The notes: a model not told the origin generated them from the sequence alone. DNA of 23,440 nt from Bacteroidota bacterium (GCA_018969565.1 JAGWYC010000002.1:1-23440); one strand, 5' to 3'. Counted from the stretch's first letter, positions 5,428-14,706 are shown. Made by a program: numbers and translations.

Positions 5428-8121
5428 TTATGCGAAGGACTGAACTACGATGTCTTCCTGTTCTTTATCGTGCACCTTTTTGTATCCTGTAGCAGGAGAC
5501 GCACTGCTCTTCCTGCTGATGCAACGAAGAGGGCGTGGCCAGTCGTAGCGCATCAGGTGCATCCAGGCACCCATATTTTTCGGCTCTTCCTGCACCCAGA
5601 CCAACTCGGCACCTTTGTATTTATCGGCCACTTCAGCAATAGCTTCTTCAGGAAGCGGATACAATTGTTCCAGGCGCACAATGGCCACATCATTGTGTTG
5701 ATTGGCTTCCTGGTATTGCAGCAGATCGTAGTAAATCTTGCCGGTACAGAAGAGCACACGGCGGGTTTTTCCTGCCTGCGCCGATGCATCGTCAATCAGC
5801 GGAAGGAAACCCCCTGTGCTCAACTCATTCAGGCTACTCACACAGCGAGGATGGCGCAGCAGGCTTTTCGGGGTAAATACAATCAGGGGCACACGCACAT
5901 CGCGGTGCAATTGCCGGCGCAGCACATGGAACATACTTGCCGGCGTGCTGGGGTTCACCACCTGCATATTGTTCATGGCGCAGAGTTGCAGGAAGCGCTC
6001 CGGCCTTCCGCTGCTGTGTTCCGGTCCTTGTCCTTCGTAGCCGTGCGGCAGCAGCAGGGTCAGGCCGCTGAACTTACCCCATTTGGCTTCCGCACTGGCG
6101 ATGAATTGGTCAATGATAATCTGCGCACCATTGGCGAAGTCACCAAACTGCGCTTCCCAGATGGATAGGCCATTCGGGTTATTCAGGCTATAGCCATATT
6201 CATAACCAAGCACGGCGTATTCACTCAGCAGGCTGTTGAACACATCGAATCTGGCCTGCTCGCCGCCGAGGTGGTTCAGAGGAATGTATTCCGCTTCGCT
6301 GTCCTCCTTCTTCACAACAGCATGACGGTGTGAGAAGGTGCCGCGTTCCACGTCCTGTCCGGTGATGCGCACGGGGTGACCTTCTTTCAACATAGAAGCG
6401 TAGGCCAGCAGTTCGCCCATGGCCCAATCGAGCTTGTCGGTATCGAGCATTTTCCGGCGCTCCGCGAACAGGTTCTGAACCTTTTTAATGGGCAGGTTTT
6501 CCTCGGGAATTTCGGTGATGCGTTGGCCCAGCTCCAGCAAGGTGTTGCGGTCCACGGCGGTCGGTGTAACTGATACCAGGTCCTCACGCTTGGCGTGACG
6601 GAAGCCGGCCCATGCGTCGTCGGGGGCAGCAGGAGCAGGTTCGTAGGTACTGCGTGCTTCTTCCAGTTTTTCCTGGAGCAACTGTTTGAACTTCAGCTCC
6701 ATTTCACGGGCGATTTCAGCATCAACTTCCCCGCGCTGCAACAATACTTCCTTATAGATTTCCCGAGGGTTCGGGTGTTTGTCAATCAACTTGTACATCA
6801 CCGGTTGGGTAAAGCGCGGTTCATCACCTTCGTTATGGCCGTATTTGCGGTAGCCCAGCAAGTCAATAAACACATCGCTGTTGAACTCCAGGCGGTAGGC
6901 CATAGCCAGTTTCACCACATGCACCACGGCTTCTACATCATCCGCGTTTACATGGAAAACAGGACATTGGGTAACCTTGGCTACATCGGTACAGTATACA
7001 CTGGTGCGCGCATCGCTGTAGTTGGTGGTAAATCCAATCTGGTTGTTGGTGGCGATATGGATGGTGCCTCCTACATAATAGGCCTCCAGTCCGCTCATCT
7101 GCACCACTTCATACATGATACCTTGTCCGGCGATGGCGGCATCACCGTGAATCAGGATGGGGCAGATATGGTCAGGTTTATTGTGGTATTTCTGGTCGAG
7201 TTTAGAGCGCACGATACCCTTCACGACAGGGTTAACAGCTTCCAGGTGGCTGGGGTTGGCTGCCAGGTGCAGGTGAACCCGCTTACCGCTTTTGGTATCA
7301 ACAACCGTATCATAACCCAGGTGGTATTTCACATCACCTTCGAACTGATCGTTCTGGAATACTTTTCCCTCGAATTCCCCGAAAATCTGGGTATAGGTTT
7401 TATTGAAGATATTGGCCAGAACGTTCAGGCGACCGCGATGCGCCATACCCATCACAAACTCTTCCACACCCAAACCAGCGCCGTATTGAATCACGGCATC
7501 GAGGGCAGGAATCAAACATTCCAGGCCTTCCACCGAAAAGCGTTTCTGGCCTATGTATTTGGTATGAAGGAAGTTCTCGAAAACGGTAGCCTGGTTCAAC
7601 TTCTCCAGGAAATGCCTTTTTTCATCTACGCTCAATTCCGGACGGTTCCGTGTTTTTTCGATGCGTGAGCGAAGCCATTCCAGGCGACGGGGTTCGCGGA
7701 TATGCATGAATTCGGAACCAATATGACCGCAGTAGGTTTCCTCCAGTAAGGCGATAATGTCTTTGAGGGAAGCAGAACCCAGACCTACTTCAGCGCCGGC
7801 ATTAAATACCTTGTCAAGATCAGTCGGTTCCAGACCAAAATTTGCGATATTCAGATCCGGGCTCCATTTGCGGCGTTCGCGCAGCGGATTGGTTTTGCTG
7901 AACAGGTGGCCGCGTTCCCGGTAGGCATTGATCAGGTTGAGTGCATTGATTTCGCGCAGTGCATCTTCACTGATGCCCTGTTTTTCCGCACCCAGTTCAA
8001 AACCTTCAAAAAACTTACGCCAGCCGAAGTCCACACTTTCGTGGTCGGCCTGATATTGGCGATACAGATTATCAATGGCCGAAGGGTCGGCGTTCAACAG
8101 GTATGATGGGTGCTGACTCAT
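5428..8121 (-). CDS. sucA/odhA: 2-oxoglutarate dehydrogenase E1 component
   Basis: Thiamine-diphosphate-dependent decarboxylase of the TCA-cycle 2-oxoglutarate dehydrogenase complex. The chosen ATG at 8121 gives 897 residues starting MSQHPSYLLNADPSAIDNLY, the usual start in this phylum; the frame remains open to 8190 but those 23 extra residues are not family-like. Visible landmarks include FGWRKFFEGFE in the N-terminal E2-interaction region, GMAHRGRLNVLANIF at about 225-239, the diphosphate site HGDAAIAGQG near 320, IHIATNNQIGF, and the C-terminal transketolase-like region with HGYEGQGPEHSSGRPERFLQ. It ends with the family's WVQEEPKNMGAW and RKSSASPATGYKKVH motifs. The E2 gene (sucB) is not adjacent, unlike the common sucAB pair. 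It converges with yceI and diverges from comF. Confidence 0.97.
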   Translation of the reverse strand: MSQHPSYLLNADPSAIDNLYRQYQADHESVDFGWRKFFEGFELGAEKQGISEDALREINALNLINAYRERGHLFSKTNPLRERRKWSPDLNIANFGLEPTDLDKVFNAGAEVGLGSASLKDIIALLEETYCGHIGSEFMHIREPRRLEWLRSRIEKTRNRPELSVDEKRHFLEKLNQATVFENFLHTKYIGQKRFSVEGLECLIPALDAVIQYGAGLGVEEFVMGMAHRGRLNVLANIFNKTYTQIFGEFEGKVFQNDQFEGDVKYHLGYDTVVDTKSGKRVHLHLAANPSHLEAVNPVVKGIVRSKLDQKYHNKPDHICPILIHGDAAIAGQGIMYEVVQMSGLEAYYVGGTIHIATNNQIGFTTNYSDARTSVYCTDVAKVTQCPVFHVNADDVEAVVHVVKLAMAYRLEFNSDVFIDLLGYRKYGHNEGDEPRFTQPVMYKLIDKHPNPREIYKEVLLQRGEVDAEIAREMELKFKQLLQEKLEEARSTYEPAPAAPDDAWAGFRHAKREDLVSVTPTAVDRNTLLELGQRITEIPEENLPIKKVQNLFAERRKMLDTDKLDWAMGELLAYASMLKEGHPVRITGQDVERGTFSHRHAVVKKEDSEAEYIPLNHLGGEQARFDVFNSLLSEYAVLGYEYGYSLNNPNGLSIWEAQFGDFANGAQIIIDQFIASAEAKWGKFSGLTLLLPHGYEGQGPEHSSGRPERFLQLCAMNNMQVVNPSTPASMFHVLRRQLHRDVRVPLIVFTPKSLLRHPRCVSSLNELSTGGFLPLIDDASAQAGKTRRVLFCTGKIYYDLLQYQEANQHNDVAIVRLEQLYPLPEEAIAEVADKYKGAELVWVQEEPKNMGAWMHLMRYDWPRPLRCISRKSSASPATGYKKVHDKEQEDIVVQSFA

Positions 8122-8427
8122 CGCAAATAATGTAGCTAAGGGGTGCGAAATTAGCGAATTCAGCAGGAAGGCTGAGGAAAAGCGCAGCAAATTCTGCGGA
8201 GTATGGTAAGATCACGGCAAAGTGAATTTATCGTCGGGAGTATTTAGTCAGAACCTAAGTTTTTTTACTCAACACACTGAGTAAAAACAAAAAACCCGGA
8301 TGCAACAAGGCGTATGGTCATATTTTGATGCTCGTATTACGTTCAAAGGGGTGGATGCAAACGTTTACAAACACCTACAAATGTTTGCGTGTGATGTGGC
8401 GATTGAAGCCCCTTAGAAATTGCGCTC
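8122..8427. other. Divergent odhA/comF intergenic region
   Basis: A 306-bp spacer between divergent genes. It must hold both promoters, but no exact TAnnTTTG box is found for either. On the minus strand TAATTTCG (8146-8153) and ATTATTTG (8124-8131) are imperfect candidates for odhA. The region contains a perfect inverted repeat at 8262-8287 and a looser one, GCAAAC (8357-8362) with GTTTGC (8383-8388), nearer comF. I see no convincing small gene in it. Confidence 0.6.
8262..8287. repeat. Perfect 10-bp inverted repeat
   Basis: TTTTTACTCA (8262-8271), loop ACACAC, TGAGTAAAAA (8278-8287). It lies about 140 bp from each start codon of the divergent pair. U-runs would lie on the 5' side of the stem on both strands, so it does not fit an intrinsic terminator; a protein-binding dyad is a better guess. 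Confidence 0.7.
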
Positions 8428-9123
8428 ATGAAACAAAGCGCATCTTGGATTTTCGGCGACATCGGTCGCTTGTTTTATCCGCAACTATGTGCGGGCTGCC
8501 GCAGTACCCTATATGAAGCAGAACAAGGCATTTGCGCAGCCTGTGTTGCCGCATTACCCAGAACAGCATTCAAAAGCGGAAGTGAAAATCCCGCAGCCCG
8601 AATGTTTCACGGCAGGGTAAAATTTATGGGTGTACATAGCTTTTTGTATTTCCACAAGGCCGGAATCACCCAGAGCTTGCTGCATCAGATAAAATATCGG
8701 GGAGGCGTTGCGCTCGCCTATCAGATGGGACAGCTCTTTGGTCATACGCTGGAACCCCGGTTATTACCCGATGTGCTCATACCGGTGCCCCTGCATGCTT
8801 CCAGACGAAGAGAACGCGGGTATAACCAGTCGGAAGCTTTGGCACAGGGTATGGCAGCCGCCTGGCATCTGGAGGTGAACACGAACATCATGTCGAGGAC
8901 TGCGGCAAGCAGAAGTCAGACCAAATCTGGTAGATTTAACCGTTGGAATAATGTAGGAAGCAGGTTTGAGTGCAGGAATGTGGTGTACCCAAAGGAAATA
9001 CATATCGGGCTGGTTGATGATGTATTAACTACCGGCTCGACACTTGAATCCTGTGCCCGCGCGCTTGAACAAGTCGGGTATCGAAATCTGAGTGCATTTA
9101 CCTTGGCTTATGCGGAGTATTAA
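8428..9123 (+). CDS. comF: ComF family amidophosphoribosyltransferase-like protein
   Basis: A 231-residue ComF/GntX-type protein. The N-terminus has a four-cysteine zinc-ribbon-like motif (C21-x2-C24, C36-x2-C39). The C-terminal phosphoribosyltransferase domain has the PRPP-loop motif GLVDDVLTTGSTLESC near residue 193 and the upstream VPLHASRRRERGYNQSEALA segment typical of ComF. ComF proteins are needed for DNA uptake in several naturally competent bacteria, probably in the cytoplasm next to the uptake channel; the exact biochemical role is unsettled. It stands alone here with no other competence gene nearby. The T9SS protein starts 58 bp after its stop and has its own candidate promoter. 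Family is secure; the competence role is inferred. Confidence 0.9.
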   Translation: MKQSASWIFGDIGRLFYPQLCAGCRSTLYEAEQGICAACVAALPRTAFKSGSENPAARMFHGRVKFMGVHSFLYFHKAGITQSLLHQIKYRGGVALAYQMGQLFGHTLEPRLLPDVLIPVPLHASRRRERGYNQSEALAQGMAAAWHLEVNTNIMSRTAASRSQTKSGRFNRWNNVGSRFECRNVVYPKEIHIGLVDDVLTTGSTLESCARALEQVGYRNLSAFTLAYAEY

Positions 9124-9150
9124 ACAGGCGTCCACCCCTTTCATTTTCCT

Positions 9151-9158
9151 TATCTTCG
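9151..9158 (+). promoter_or_regulatory. Near-consensus -7 box before the T9SS protein (TATCTTCG)
   Basis: TATCTTCG differs from TAnnTTTG at one position and shares TATCTT and a following GCA with the obgE box. It ends 23 bases before the ATG at 9182. No -33 TTG is apparent. Confidence 0.45.
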
Positions 9159-9181
9159 CAGGGATTTCACCATTTACCAAC

Positions 9182-12100
9182 ATGAAAAGAGCATTACTTT
9201 TCCCCATGTTGCTGATCCTGAGTGTTTTAGGACTCGCAGCACAAAAACCCATTGCAGGCCAATTTACCGGGATTCTGGTACCCCAATACAGCACAGCAGG
9301 GGGTTCCGGCACTATCAGGCTTCCCGTAGTTTTCAAGGCATCTATCAACAACCTTCTGCCGAACACACAGTATAAATATATGGTTCGGGCCATGAAGATT
9401 GCAGACACCGGTCTTACCACCGCAGCAGGAGCGGGTACCGGCATTTGGCTGGATACTTCCGGTCAATGGAGAACCAATTCAAATACTTCATTGACCACGG
9501 CAGGACAGCATGATACGTTCACCACAGACTTCGGAGGAACCTATACCGGCTGGTTTGGTTTTTGTCAGAGCTCCAACGCCATATTCAACGATGGTCTGAA
9601 TGTATATCCGCTTCTGCAACTGCAAGCAATCAGTCCCGGATCTGTTGTAGAGAAGCACTATCTCACGGACAGCATCCGTTGTGTGGCATTTGGAACCACA
9701 AGCACCAAGGCTACAGCTATTTGGGGCAAGAGCCTCGCGCCGGCAAAATCTATGGTGGCTTTGTTTGACAACATTCAGGGCACCGGACGTCCTATTGCCA
9801 TGACCTATGTTGAAGGTGCGGGCATTACTCCTGCATCTCTGGCTACGTTTTACACTACCGATATTTTAGGTAAAGGTGGCAACTGGGGTACTTCTATACC
9901 CAATAAATTAACTAATGGTATTCGTCGTATAGGAAACTACAGTCTTAAGACCGGACAGGAATTGTATGCCAACCTGGACTCAAACGGAGTTTGGGGCTGG
10001 GGCAGCACCACAAAATCAACCGTGGGCGCCACCGGTGGTTCAGCTACACCCATAGCCCTCACTGAGGAAGAATGTGCTTTGGTACAACCGGATTTTCAAT
10101 TCTGGCTGCGCAATTCCACCGTTGGAGAAGCAGACGGTAAAGCCCTTTTGGTGGTGCGCAGGCGTTATGCAAACGACTTCACTTCATCCGTAACCATGGG
10201 TTATGTGAGCGGAACTGCAGATACCGGCACAAACAAAGATCTGGTGCTGCGTCCCAAAACAATTAACTTCAAACCCGGCTATACGGCCTTTGACAGTTCA
10301 TACGCCATAATCAATGATGATAACCTGGTAGAAGGCACTGAAATAGCGACCATCAGTCTGAGCAACCCACAAAAAGGCAGCATCGGCCTGGAGCGCACCC
10401 ATTCATTGACCATTACCGACAACGATGCGGCCAACGTTAGTTTTGGCACCAAACTCCTGAACATTAAGGAAAGCGCGGGTAAAGCCATCATCAAGGTGAA
10501 GATGGATAAAGCCCTGAATACCCCGGCAACCGTGCGTATTCTGGTTAAATACAAGGGCGACAGTACCCTGATTCCTGATGAATTCCGTCTTGGAAAAACA
10601 TATACAGACACCACCATCAGCCTGGGTAAAAGCACAGGCCCTGACAGTCTGGTGTTTTTTGCACGTGTGATTGACGAAACGGTTGTTGACCCCAATGACA
10701 CCGTAGTATTGGCTTTGCGCGTAAGCGGTACATCACTGGCGCTTGCCGGAGATAGCTTGATGACCATCATTATGCGCGACAACGACCGTCCACCGGTTTT
10801 CTCCTTTAAGAATACTGCAATTACCCTGAGTGAAAAGGCCGGAACTGCGAAGATTCGCATTGGTATTGCTAATCAGAATGATCAACAAAGCGATTTCATT
10901 TTGAGATTCAGCCCGTCTAAGAGCACAGCCACCGAAGGAAGCGACTTCACCTTTAATCCTTCATCGAAAATTTATTCAGTGGCAGCAACGGACCCCGACA
11001 GCTTCACTGTTTCCATTCCCCTGATTGACGATGAATTGTACGAAGGCAATGAGAAAATGGTGTTCACCATGTCTCCGCTCACCAACAGCCAGATCGGAAA
11101 ACCTGATACGCTCGTCATCACTTTGACCAGCGATGATTTACCGGTTTATAAGATTCGCAACATCACCACCGAAAAAACAGCCGGTGTAGCGGATTCATTG
11201 AACAAGCGCTGCCGCATTTATGGCGTGGTTCATGGTGTGAACACCAGGGTTACAGGATTGCAGTTTACCGTGATTGACACCTCAGGTGGCATTCAGGTAT
11301 TCAGCCCAACCGGAACATTTGGCTACACTGTAAAAGAAGGAGATTCCATTATGGTACAGGGTTCAGTTGGTCAGTTCCAGGGAACCACCCAGTTGCAGTT
11401 TCTGGATACCATTCGCAGGTTGAGCACCACTGGCAGAATCCGCAATCCGCGCATTGTAAGCACCCTGGATGAAAGCATTGAATCACAGGTTGTGCGTGTG
11501 GATCGGGTTCGTTTGGTGAATGTGGCCGATTGGCCTACCGTTCCCTTGGCTGCCAACGGATTCAAGCAACTTCAGGTAAGCAATGGGGTAAAAACCTATA
11601 CCATTTCAATAGATGCAGAAACGAATGTGGACGGTACTACAGCACCGGCCGGATACTTCAACATTGCAGGTATAGGTGGTCAGTTCGACAGCAAATCACC
11701 CTTTGATTCAGGGTATGTAATTGTGCCAAGATATATCGGAGATATTACCAACCTCACCGTTCCGGTAATCAGCTTTGCTACCGTTGCCGGTACTTCCAAC
11801 GAACAGGATGACTCCAGCGTGATGATTACCATCAACGTAGCCAACGCCAACGCGCAAGTGAACTTCAAGCTGGCTATCAAAGGAGGAACTGCTACTTCCA
11901 ACGCCGATTACAACTTCGCCGCCAAGGACATCAGCTTACCCGCAGGCACCACTTCATTCAAGTTTAAAGTGGATTTGTTTGATGATAACCTGAGCGAAGG
12001 CGATGAAACCCTGTTGCTGAGCATCCGCAATAACAACTGGGGTACAGAAATCGGCGCAGACTCGGTTTACACCCTCACGCTGAAGGATAACGAAAGCAAC

Positions 12101-12355
12101 AGCGTGCAGGATTTGTATGCCGGCAGCATGCAGGTTTATCCGAACCCGGTGCGTGGCAGCGCGGTGCAATTCTCCTTACCTGAACCAGCAGTACGCGTGG
12201 AACTCTGCGATGCACGTGGTGTGGTAGTTACTACAAACACCACCGGTGAAAAAACCGGCAGCCTGAGCACCACAGGATTGAGCAGCGGCTTGTATCTGGT
12301 ACGCGCTGTTTGCGCCGATGGTCGCTGGTACTCAGCCCGACTGAACGTGCAATAA
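9182..12355 (+). CDS. Secreted multidomain Calx-beta protein with T9SS type A sorting domain
   Basis: A 1057-residue exported protein. The start at 9182 gives a clean signal peptide MKRALLFPMLLILSVLGLAA; the frame continues upstream into the end of comF but without a signal peptide. The order of modules is: an N-terminal region of about 270 residues I do not recognise; three Calx-beta-like modules at roughly 293-412, 413-535 and 536-650, each ending in an acidic turn (TDNDA, MRDNDRP, TSDDLP) with EGTE or EGNE in two of them; an OB-fold-like segment at about 650-856 (MVQGSVGQFQGTTQLQFLD); a fourth Calx-beta module at 858-972 (EGDETLLLS, KDNES); and a sorting domain from about 977 (QVYPNPV, GLSSGLYLVRA). 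Such proteins are exported by the Por/T9SS machinery and anchored or released. Calcium binding and adhesion are inferred from Calx-beta modules. No catalytic motif is seen. A strong terminator follows. Confidence 0.9.
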   Translation: MKRALLFPMLLILSVLGLAAQKPIAGQFTGILVPQYSTAGGSGTIRLPVVFKASINNLLPNTQYKYMVRAMKIADTGLTTAAGAGTGIWLDTSGQWRTNSNTSLTTAGQHDTFTTDFGGTYTGWFGFCQSSNAIFNDGLNVYPLLQLQAISPGSVVEKHYLTDSIRCVAFGTTSTKATAIWGKSLAPAKSMVALFDNIQGTGRPIAMTYVEGAGITPASLATFYTTDILGKGGNWGTSIPNKLTNGIRRIGNYSLKTGQELYANLDSNGVWGWGSTTKSTVGATGGSATPIALTEEECALVQPDFQFWLRNSTVGEADGKALLVVRRRYANDFTSSVTMGYVSGTADTGTNKDLVLRPKTINFKPGYTAFDSSYAIINDDNLVEGTEIATISLSNPQKGSIGLERTHSLTITDNDAANVSFGTKLLNIKESAGKAIIKVKMDKALNTPATVRILVKYKGDSTLIPDEFRLGKTYTDTTISLGKSTGPDSLVFFARVIDETVVDPNDTVVLALRVSGTSLALAGDSLMTIIMRDNDRPPVFSFKNTAITLSEKAGTAKIRIGIANQNDQQSDFILRFSPSKSTATEGSDFTFNPSSKIYSVAATDPDSFTVSIPLIDDELYEGNEKMVFTMSPLTNSQIGKPDTLVITLTSDDLPVYKIRNITTEKTAGVADSLNKRCRIYGVVHGVNTRVTGLQFTVIDTSGGIQVFSPTGTFGYTVKEGDSIMVQGSVGQFQGTTQLQFLDTIRRLSTTGRIRNPRIVSTLDESIESQVVRVDRVRLVNVADWPTVPLAANGFKQLQVSNGVKTYTISIDAETNVDGTTAPAGYFNIAGIGGQFDSKSPFDSGYVIVPRYIGDITNLTVPVISFATVAGTSNEQDDSSVMITINVANANAQVNFKLAIKGGTATSNADYNFAAKDISLPAGTTSFKFKVDLFDDNLSEGDETLLLSIRNNNWGTEIGADSVYTLTLKDNESNSVQDLYAGSMQVYPNPVRGSAVQFSLPEPAVRVELCDARGVVVTTNTTGEKTGSLSTTGLSSGLYLVRAVCADGRWYSARLNVQ

Positions 12356-12372
12356 TTCTTAACTTTATATCA

Positions 12373-12409
12373 AGCTCGGCAATCATTCAGGTTGCCGGGC
12401 TTTTTTTTT
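12373..12409 (+). terminator. Intrinsic terminator of the T9SS protein gene
   Basis: A 10-bp stem with one G-U pair, AGCTCGGCAA (12373-12382) with TTGCCGGGCT (12392-12401), followed by a run of nine T (12401-12409). It begins 18 bases after the stop codon. Confidence 0.93.
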
Positions 12410-12428
12410 GTGCCATAACGCGCAGCAC

Positions 12429-12460
12429 AAAAAATAAAGGCGACCCTTGGGTCGCCTTTA
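12429..12460 (-). terminator. Intrinsic terminator of katG
   Basis: A perfect 12-bp palindromic stem, TAAAGGCGACCC (12435-12446) with GGGTCGCCTTTA (12449-12460), with a tight central turn. On the minus strand six T follow (12434 to 12429). It lies 26 bases after the katG stop. Confidence 0.93.
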
Positions 12461-12486
12461 TCGTGAATGCAGGTTATGATGAATGT

Positions 12487-14706
12487 TTACGCCAGTTCGA
12501 AGCGGTCCAGGTTCATCACCTTGTTCCAGGCGGCAACGAAATCATGTACAAACTTCTGTTTGCCATCGCTGCAACCATATACTTCAGCCAGAGCGCGCAG
12601 TTCGGAATTTGAACCGAATATCAGGTCGGCGCGTGTGGCGGTCCACTTCAGGGCACCGGTTTTGCGGTCGCGGCCTTCAAACTCCTGTTGTGCATCGGAT
12701 GTGGCGCTCCAGGTAGTGTTCAGGTCAAGCAGGCTCAGGAAGAAATCGTTGCTGAGCACACCGGGCTTCTGGGTCAGCACACCATGTTTGCTGCCATTGT
12801 AGTTGGCGCCCAGCACACGCATACCACCAACCAGCACCGTCATTTCGGGAGCGGTAAGGGTAAGCAGTTGCGCTTTGTCCACCAGCAGGTCTTCCGCAGT
12901 AGCCTTTAATCCGGGACGCAGGTAATTCCTGAAACCATCGGCTTTGGGTTCAAGCACAGCAAAGGAATCAACATCGGTGTGTTCCTGAGTGGCATCGGCG
13001 CGTCCGGGTGTAAAGGGAACGATAATGGCATATCCGGCGTCGTGTGCAGCTTTCTCAACAGCGGCGCAGCCTGCCAGCACAATAATGTCGGCCATGGAAA
13101 TCTGCTTTCCACCTCCTTGTGCGCCGTTGAAAGTGCTGCGGATATGTTCCAGCTTATCGAGCACCTTCGCCAATTGTGCGGGGTTATTGGCTTCCCAGTT
13201 TTTCTGAGGTTCAAGACGAATGCGACCGCCATTGGCGCCACCGCGCTTGTCTGAACCGCGGAACGTTGAGGCAGAAGCCCATGCTGTTCCTACCAGTTCA
13301 GCAACACTAAGACCTGATGCCAGCACGTCGCTTTTCAGCTTGCTGATATCGGCAGCATCAACCAGTGCATGCTGCACAGCAGGGATAGGGTCTTGCCAGA
13401 TGAGCACTTCAGAAGGAACCTCAGGACCCAGGTAGCGGGCGCGAGGACCCATGTCGCGGTGTGTCAGTTTGAACCAGGCGCGGGCAAATGCATCGGCGAA
13501 AGCCTCGGGGTTCTCGTAGAAATGACGGGAAATCTTCTCATAAGCCGGATCCATGCGCAGCGCCAGGTCAGTGGTAAGCATCATAGGAGCGTGCTTTTTG
13601 GCAGGGTTGTGTGCATCGGGCACAGAACCTTCACCGGCACCCCCTTTGGGCTTCCATTGCTGAGCACCGGCGGGGCTCTTGGTCAGTTCCCACTCATAGC
13701 CGAACAGGTTTTCAAAGTAGTTATTGCTCCATTTGGTGGGCGTGGTAGTCCAGGCACCTTCCAGACCGCTGGTGATGGTGTTTTCTCCATTGCCGGAACC
13801 CATGGTGTTTTTCCAGCCCATGCTCATTTCTTCAATGGCGGCGGCAGCGGGTTCTCTGCCAACGTATTTTGAAGGATCTCCGGCACCGTGGCTCTTTCCG
13901 AAGGTATGTCCGCCGGCGATGAGCGCCACGGTTTCTTCATCATTCATGGCCATACGTCCGAAGGTTTCGCGGATGTCGCGCGCGGCTGCCAGCGGATCAG
14001 GATTGCCGTTAGGGCCTTCCGGGTTCACATAAATCAGACCCATCTGCACGGCGCCAAGCGGGTTTTCCAGCTCGCGGTCGCCCTCGTAACGGTTGTCGGC
14101 AAGCCATTCTTGTTCGGCACCCCAGTAAATGTCTTCTTCCGGTTCCCAAACATCTTCGCGGCCACCGGCAAAGCCAAAGGTATTGAAGCCCATGGATTCC
14201 AACGCGCAGTTGCCGGCCAGAATCATGAGGTCGGCCCAGGAAATCTTGTTTCCATACTTCTGTTTCACAGGCCACAGGAGCAAGCGGGCTTTGTCCAGGT
14301 TGGTGTTATCGGGCCAACTGTTCAGAGGAGCAAAGCGCTGAGTTCCGCTTCCGCCACCGCCGCGACCGTCAGAGATACGGTAAGTACCGGCACTGTGCCA
14401 GGCCATGCGGATGAACAAAGGACCGTAATGGCCGTAGTCGGCAGGCCACCACTCCTGAGAGTTGGTCATCAGCTCATTGATGTCTTTTTTTACCGCTTCC
14501 AGATCCAGGCTCTTAAATGCTTCAGCATAGTTAAAGCCGGGTTCCATAGGGTTGGAAAGGTTGGAATTCTGGCGCAGGATGTTCAGTTTCAACTGATTCG
14601 GCCACCAGTCGCGGTTACGAGTACCACCGCCGGCAGCATGCTTCACTGCACCGCCCATAAACGGGCACTTATCTGTTGATGCGTTTTGGTTCTTATGATG
14701 TTCCAT
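12487..14706 (-). CDS. katG: Catalase-peroxidase
   Basis: Bifunctional haem enzyme that removes hydrogen peroxide by catalase and peroxidase reactions. The ATG at 14706 gives 739 residues starting MEHHKNQNASTDKCPFMGG, as in homologues; an in-frame ATG at 14763 adds 19 unconserved residues and is rejected. The N-terminal haem domain has distal R100, W103 and H104 (RMAWHSAGTYR) and proximal H267 (GGHTFGKSHG). The covalent Met-Tyr-Trp adduct needed for catalase activity can form from W103, Y226 (MGLIYVNPEG) and M294 (EEMSMGW). The C-terminal half is the usual haem-free duplicated domain. No signal peptide. A candidate promoter lies 17 bases upstream and a clear terminator downstream. No regulator gene of the OxyR or PerR type is adjacent. 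Confidence 0.98.
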   Translation of the reverse strand: MEHHKNQNASTDKCPFMGGAVKHAAGGGTRNRDWWPNQLKLNILRQNSNLSNPMEPGFNYAEAFKSLDLEAVKKDINELMTNSQEWWPADYGHYGPLFIRMAWHSAGTYRISDGRGGGGSGTQRFAPLNSWPDNTNLDKARLLLWPVKQKYGNKISWADLMILAGNCALESMGFNTFGFAGGREDVWEPEEDIYWGAEQEWLADNRYEGDRELENPLGAVQMGLIYVNPEGPNGNPDPLAAARDIRETFGRMAMNDEETVALIAGGHTFGKSHGAGDPSKYVGREPAAAAIEEMSMGWKNTMGSGNGENTITSGLEGAWTTTPTKWSNNYFENLFGYEWELTKSPAGAQQWKPKGGAGEGSVPDAHNPAKKHAPMMLTTDLALRMDPAYEKISRHFYENPEAFADAFARAWFKLTHRDMGPRARYLGPEVPSEVLIWQDPIPAVQHALVDAADISKLKSDVLASGLSVAELVGTAWASASTFRGSDKRGGANGGRIRLEPQKNWEANNPAQLAKVLDKLEHIRSTFNGAQGGGKQISMADIIVLAGCAAVEKAAHDAGYAIIVPFTPGRADATQEHTDVDSFAVLEPKADGFRNYLRPGLKATAEDLLVDKAQLLTLTAPEMTVLVGGMRVLGANYNGSKHGVLTQKPGVLSNDFFLSLLDLNTTWSATSDAQQEFEGRDRKTGALKWTATRADLIFGSNSELRALAEVYGCSDGKQKFVHDFVAAWNKVMNLDRFELA

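Noticed and set aside
6595..7668. Long open frame (357 codons) antisense to odhA
   Set aside because: It lies entirely opposite a secure odhA coding sequence, has no recognisable domain, and its composition mirrors the codon bias of the opposite strand.
8262..8287. Inverted repeat read as an intrinsic terminator
   Set aside because: The stem is AT-rich, neither strand has a U-run on the 3' side, and it lies between divergent genes where no upstream transcript needs ending.
8325..8516. 63-codon frame ahead of and overlapping comF
   Set aside because: No family signal, no promoter, and it runs into comF in another frame.
9092..9181. Upstream extension of the T9SS protein overlapping comF
   Set aside because: The signal peptide begins at the ATG at 9182; the 30 extra residues overlap comF and a candidate -7 box.
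13888..14679. 263-codon open frame antisense to katG, and similar ones opposite obgE, porin and M1 genes
   Set aside because: All are shadows of strongly conserved genes on the other strand; no promoter, start context or family motif supports them.
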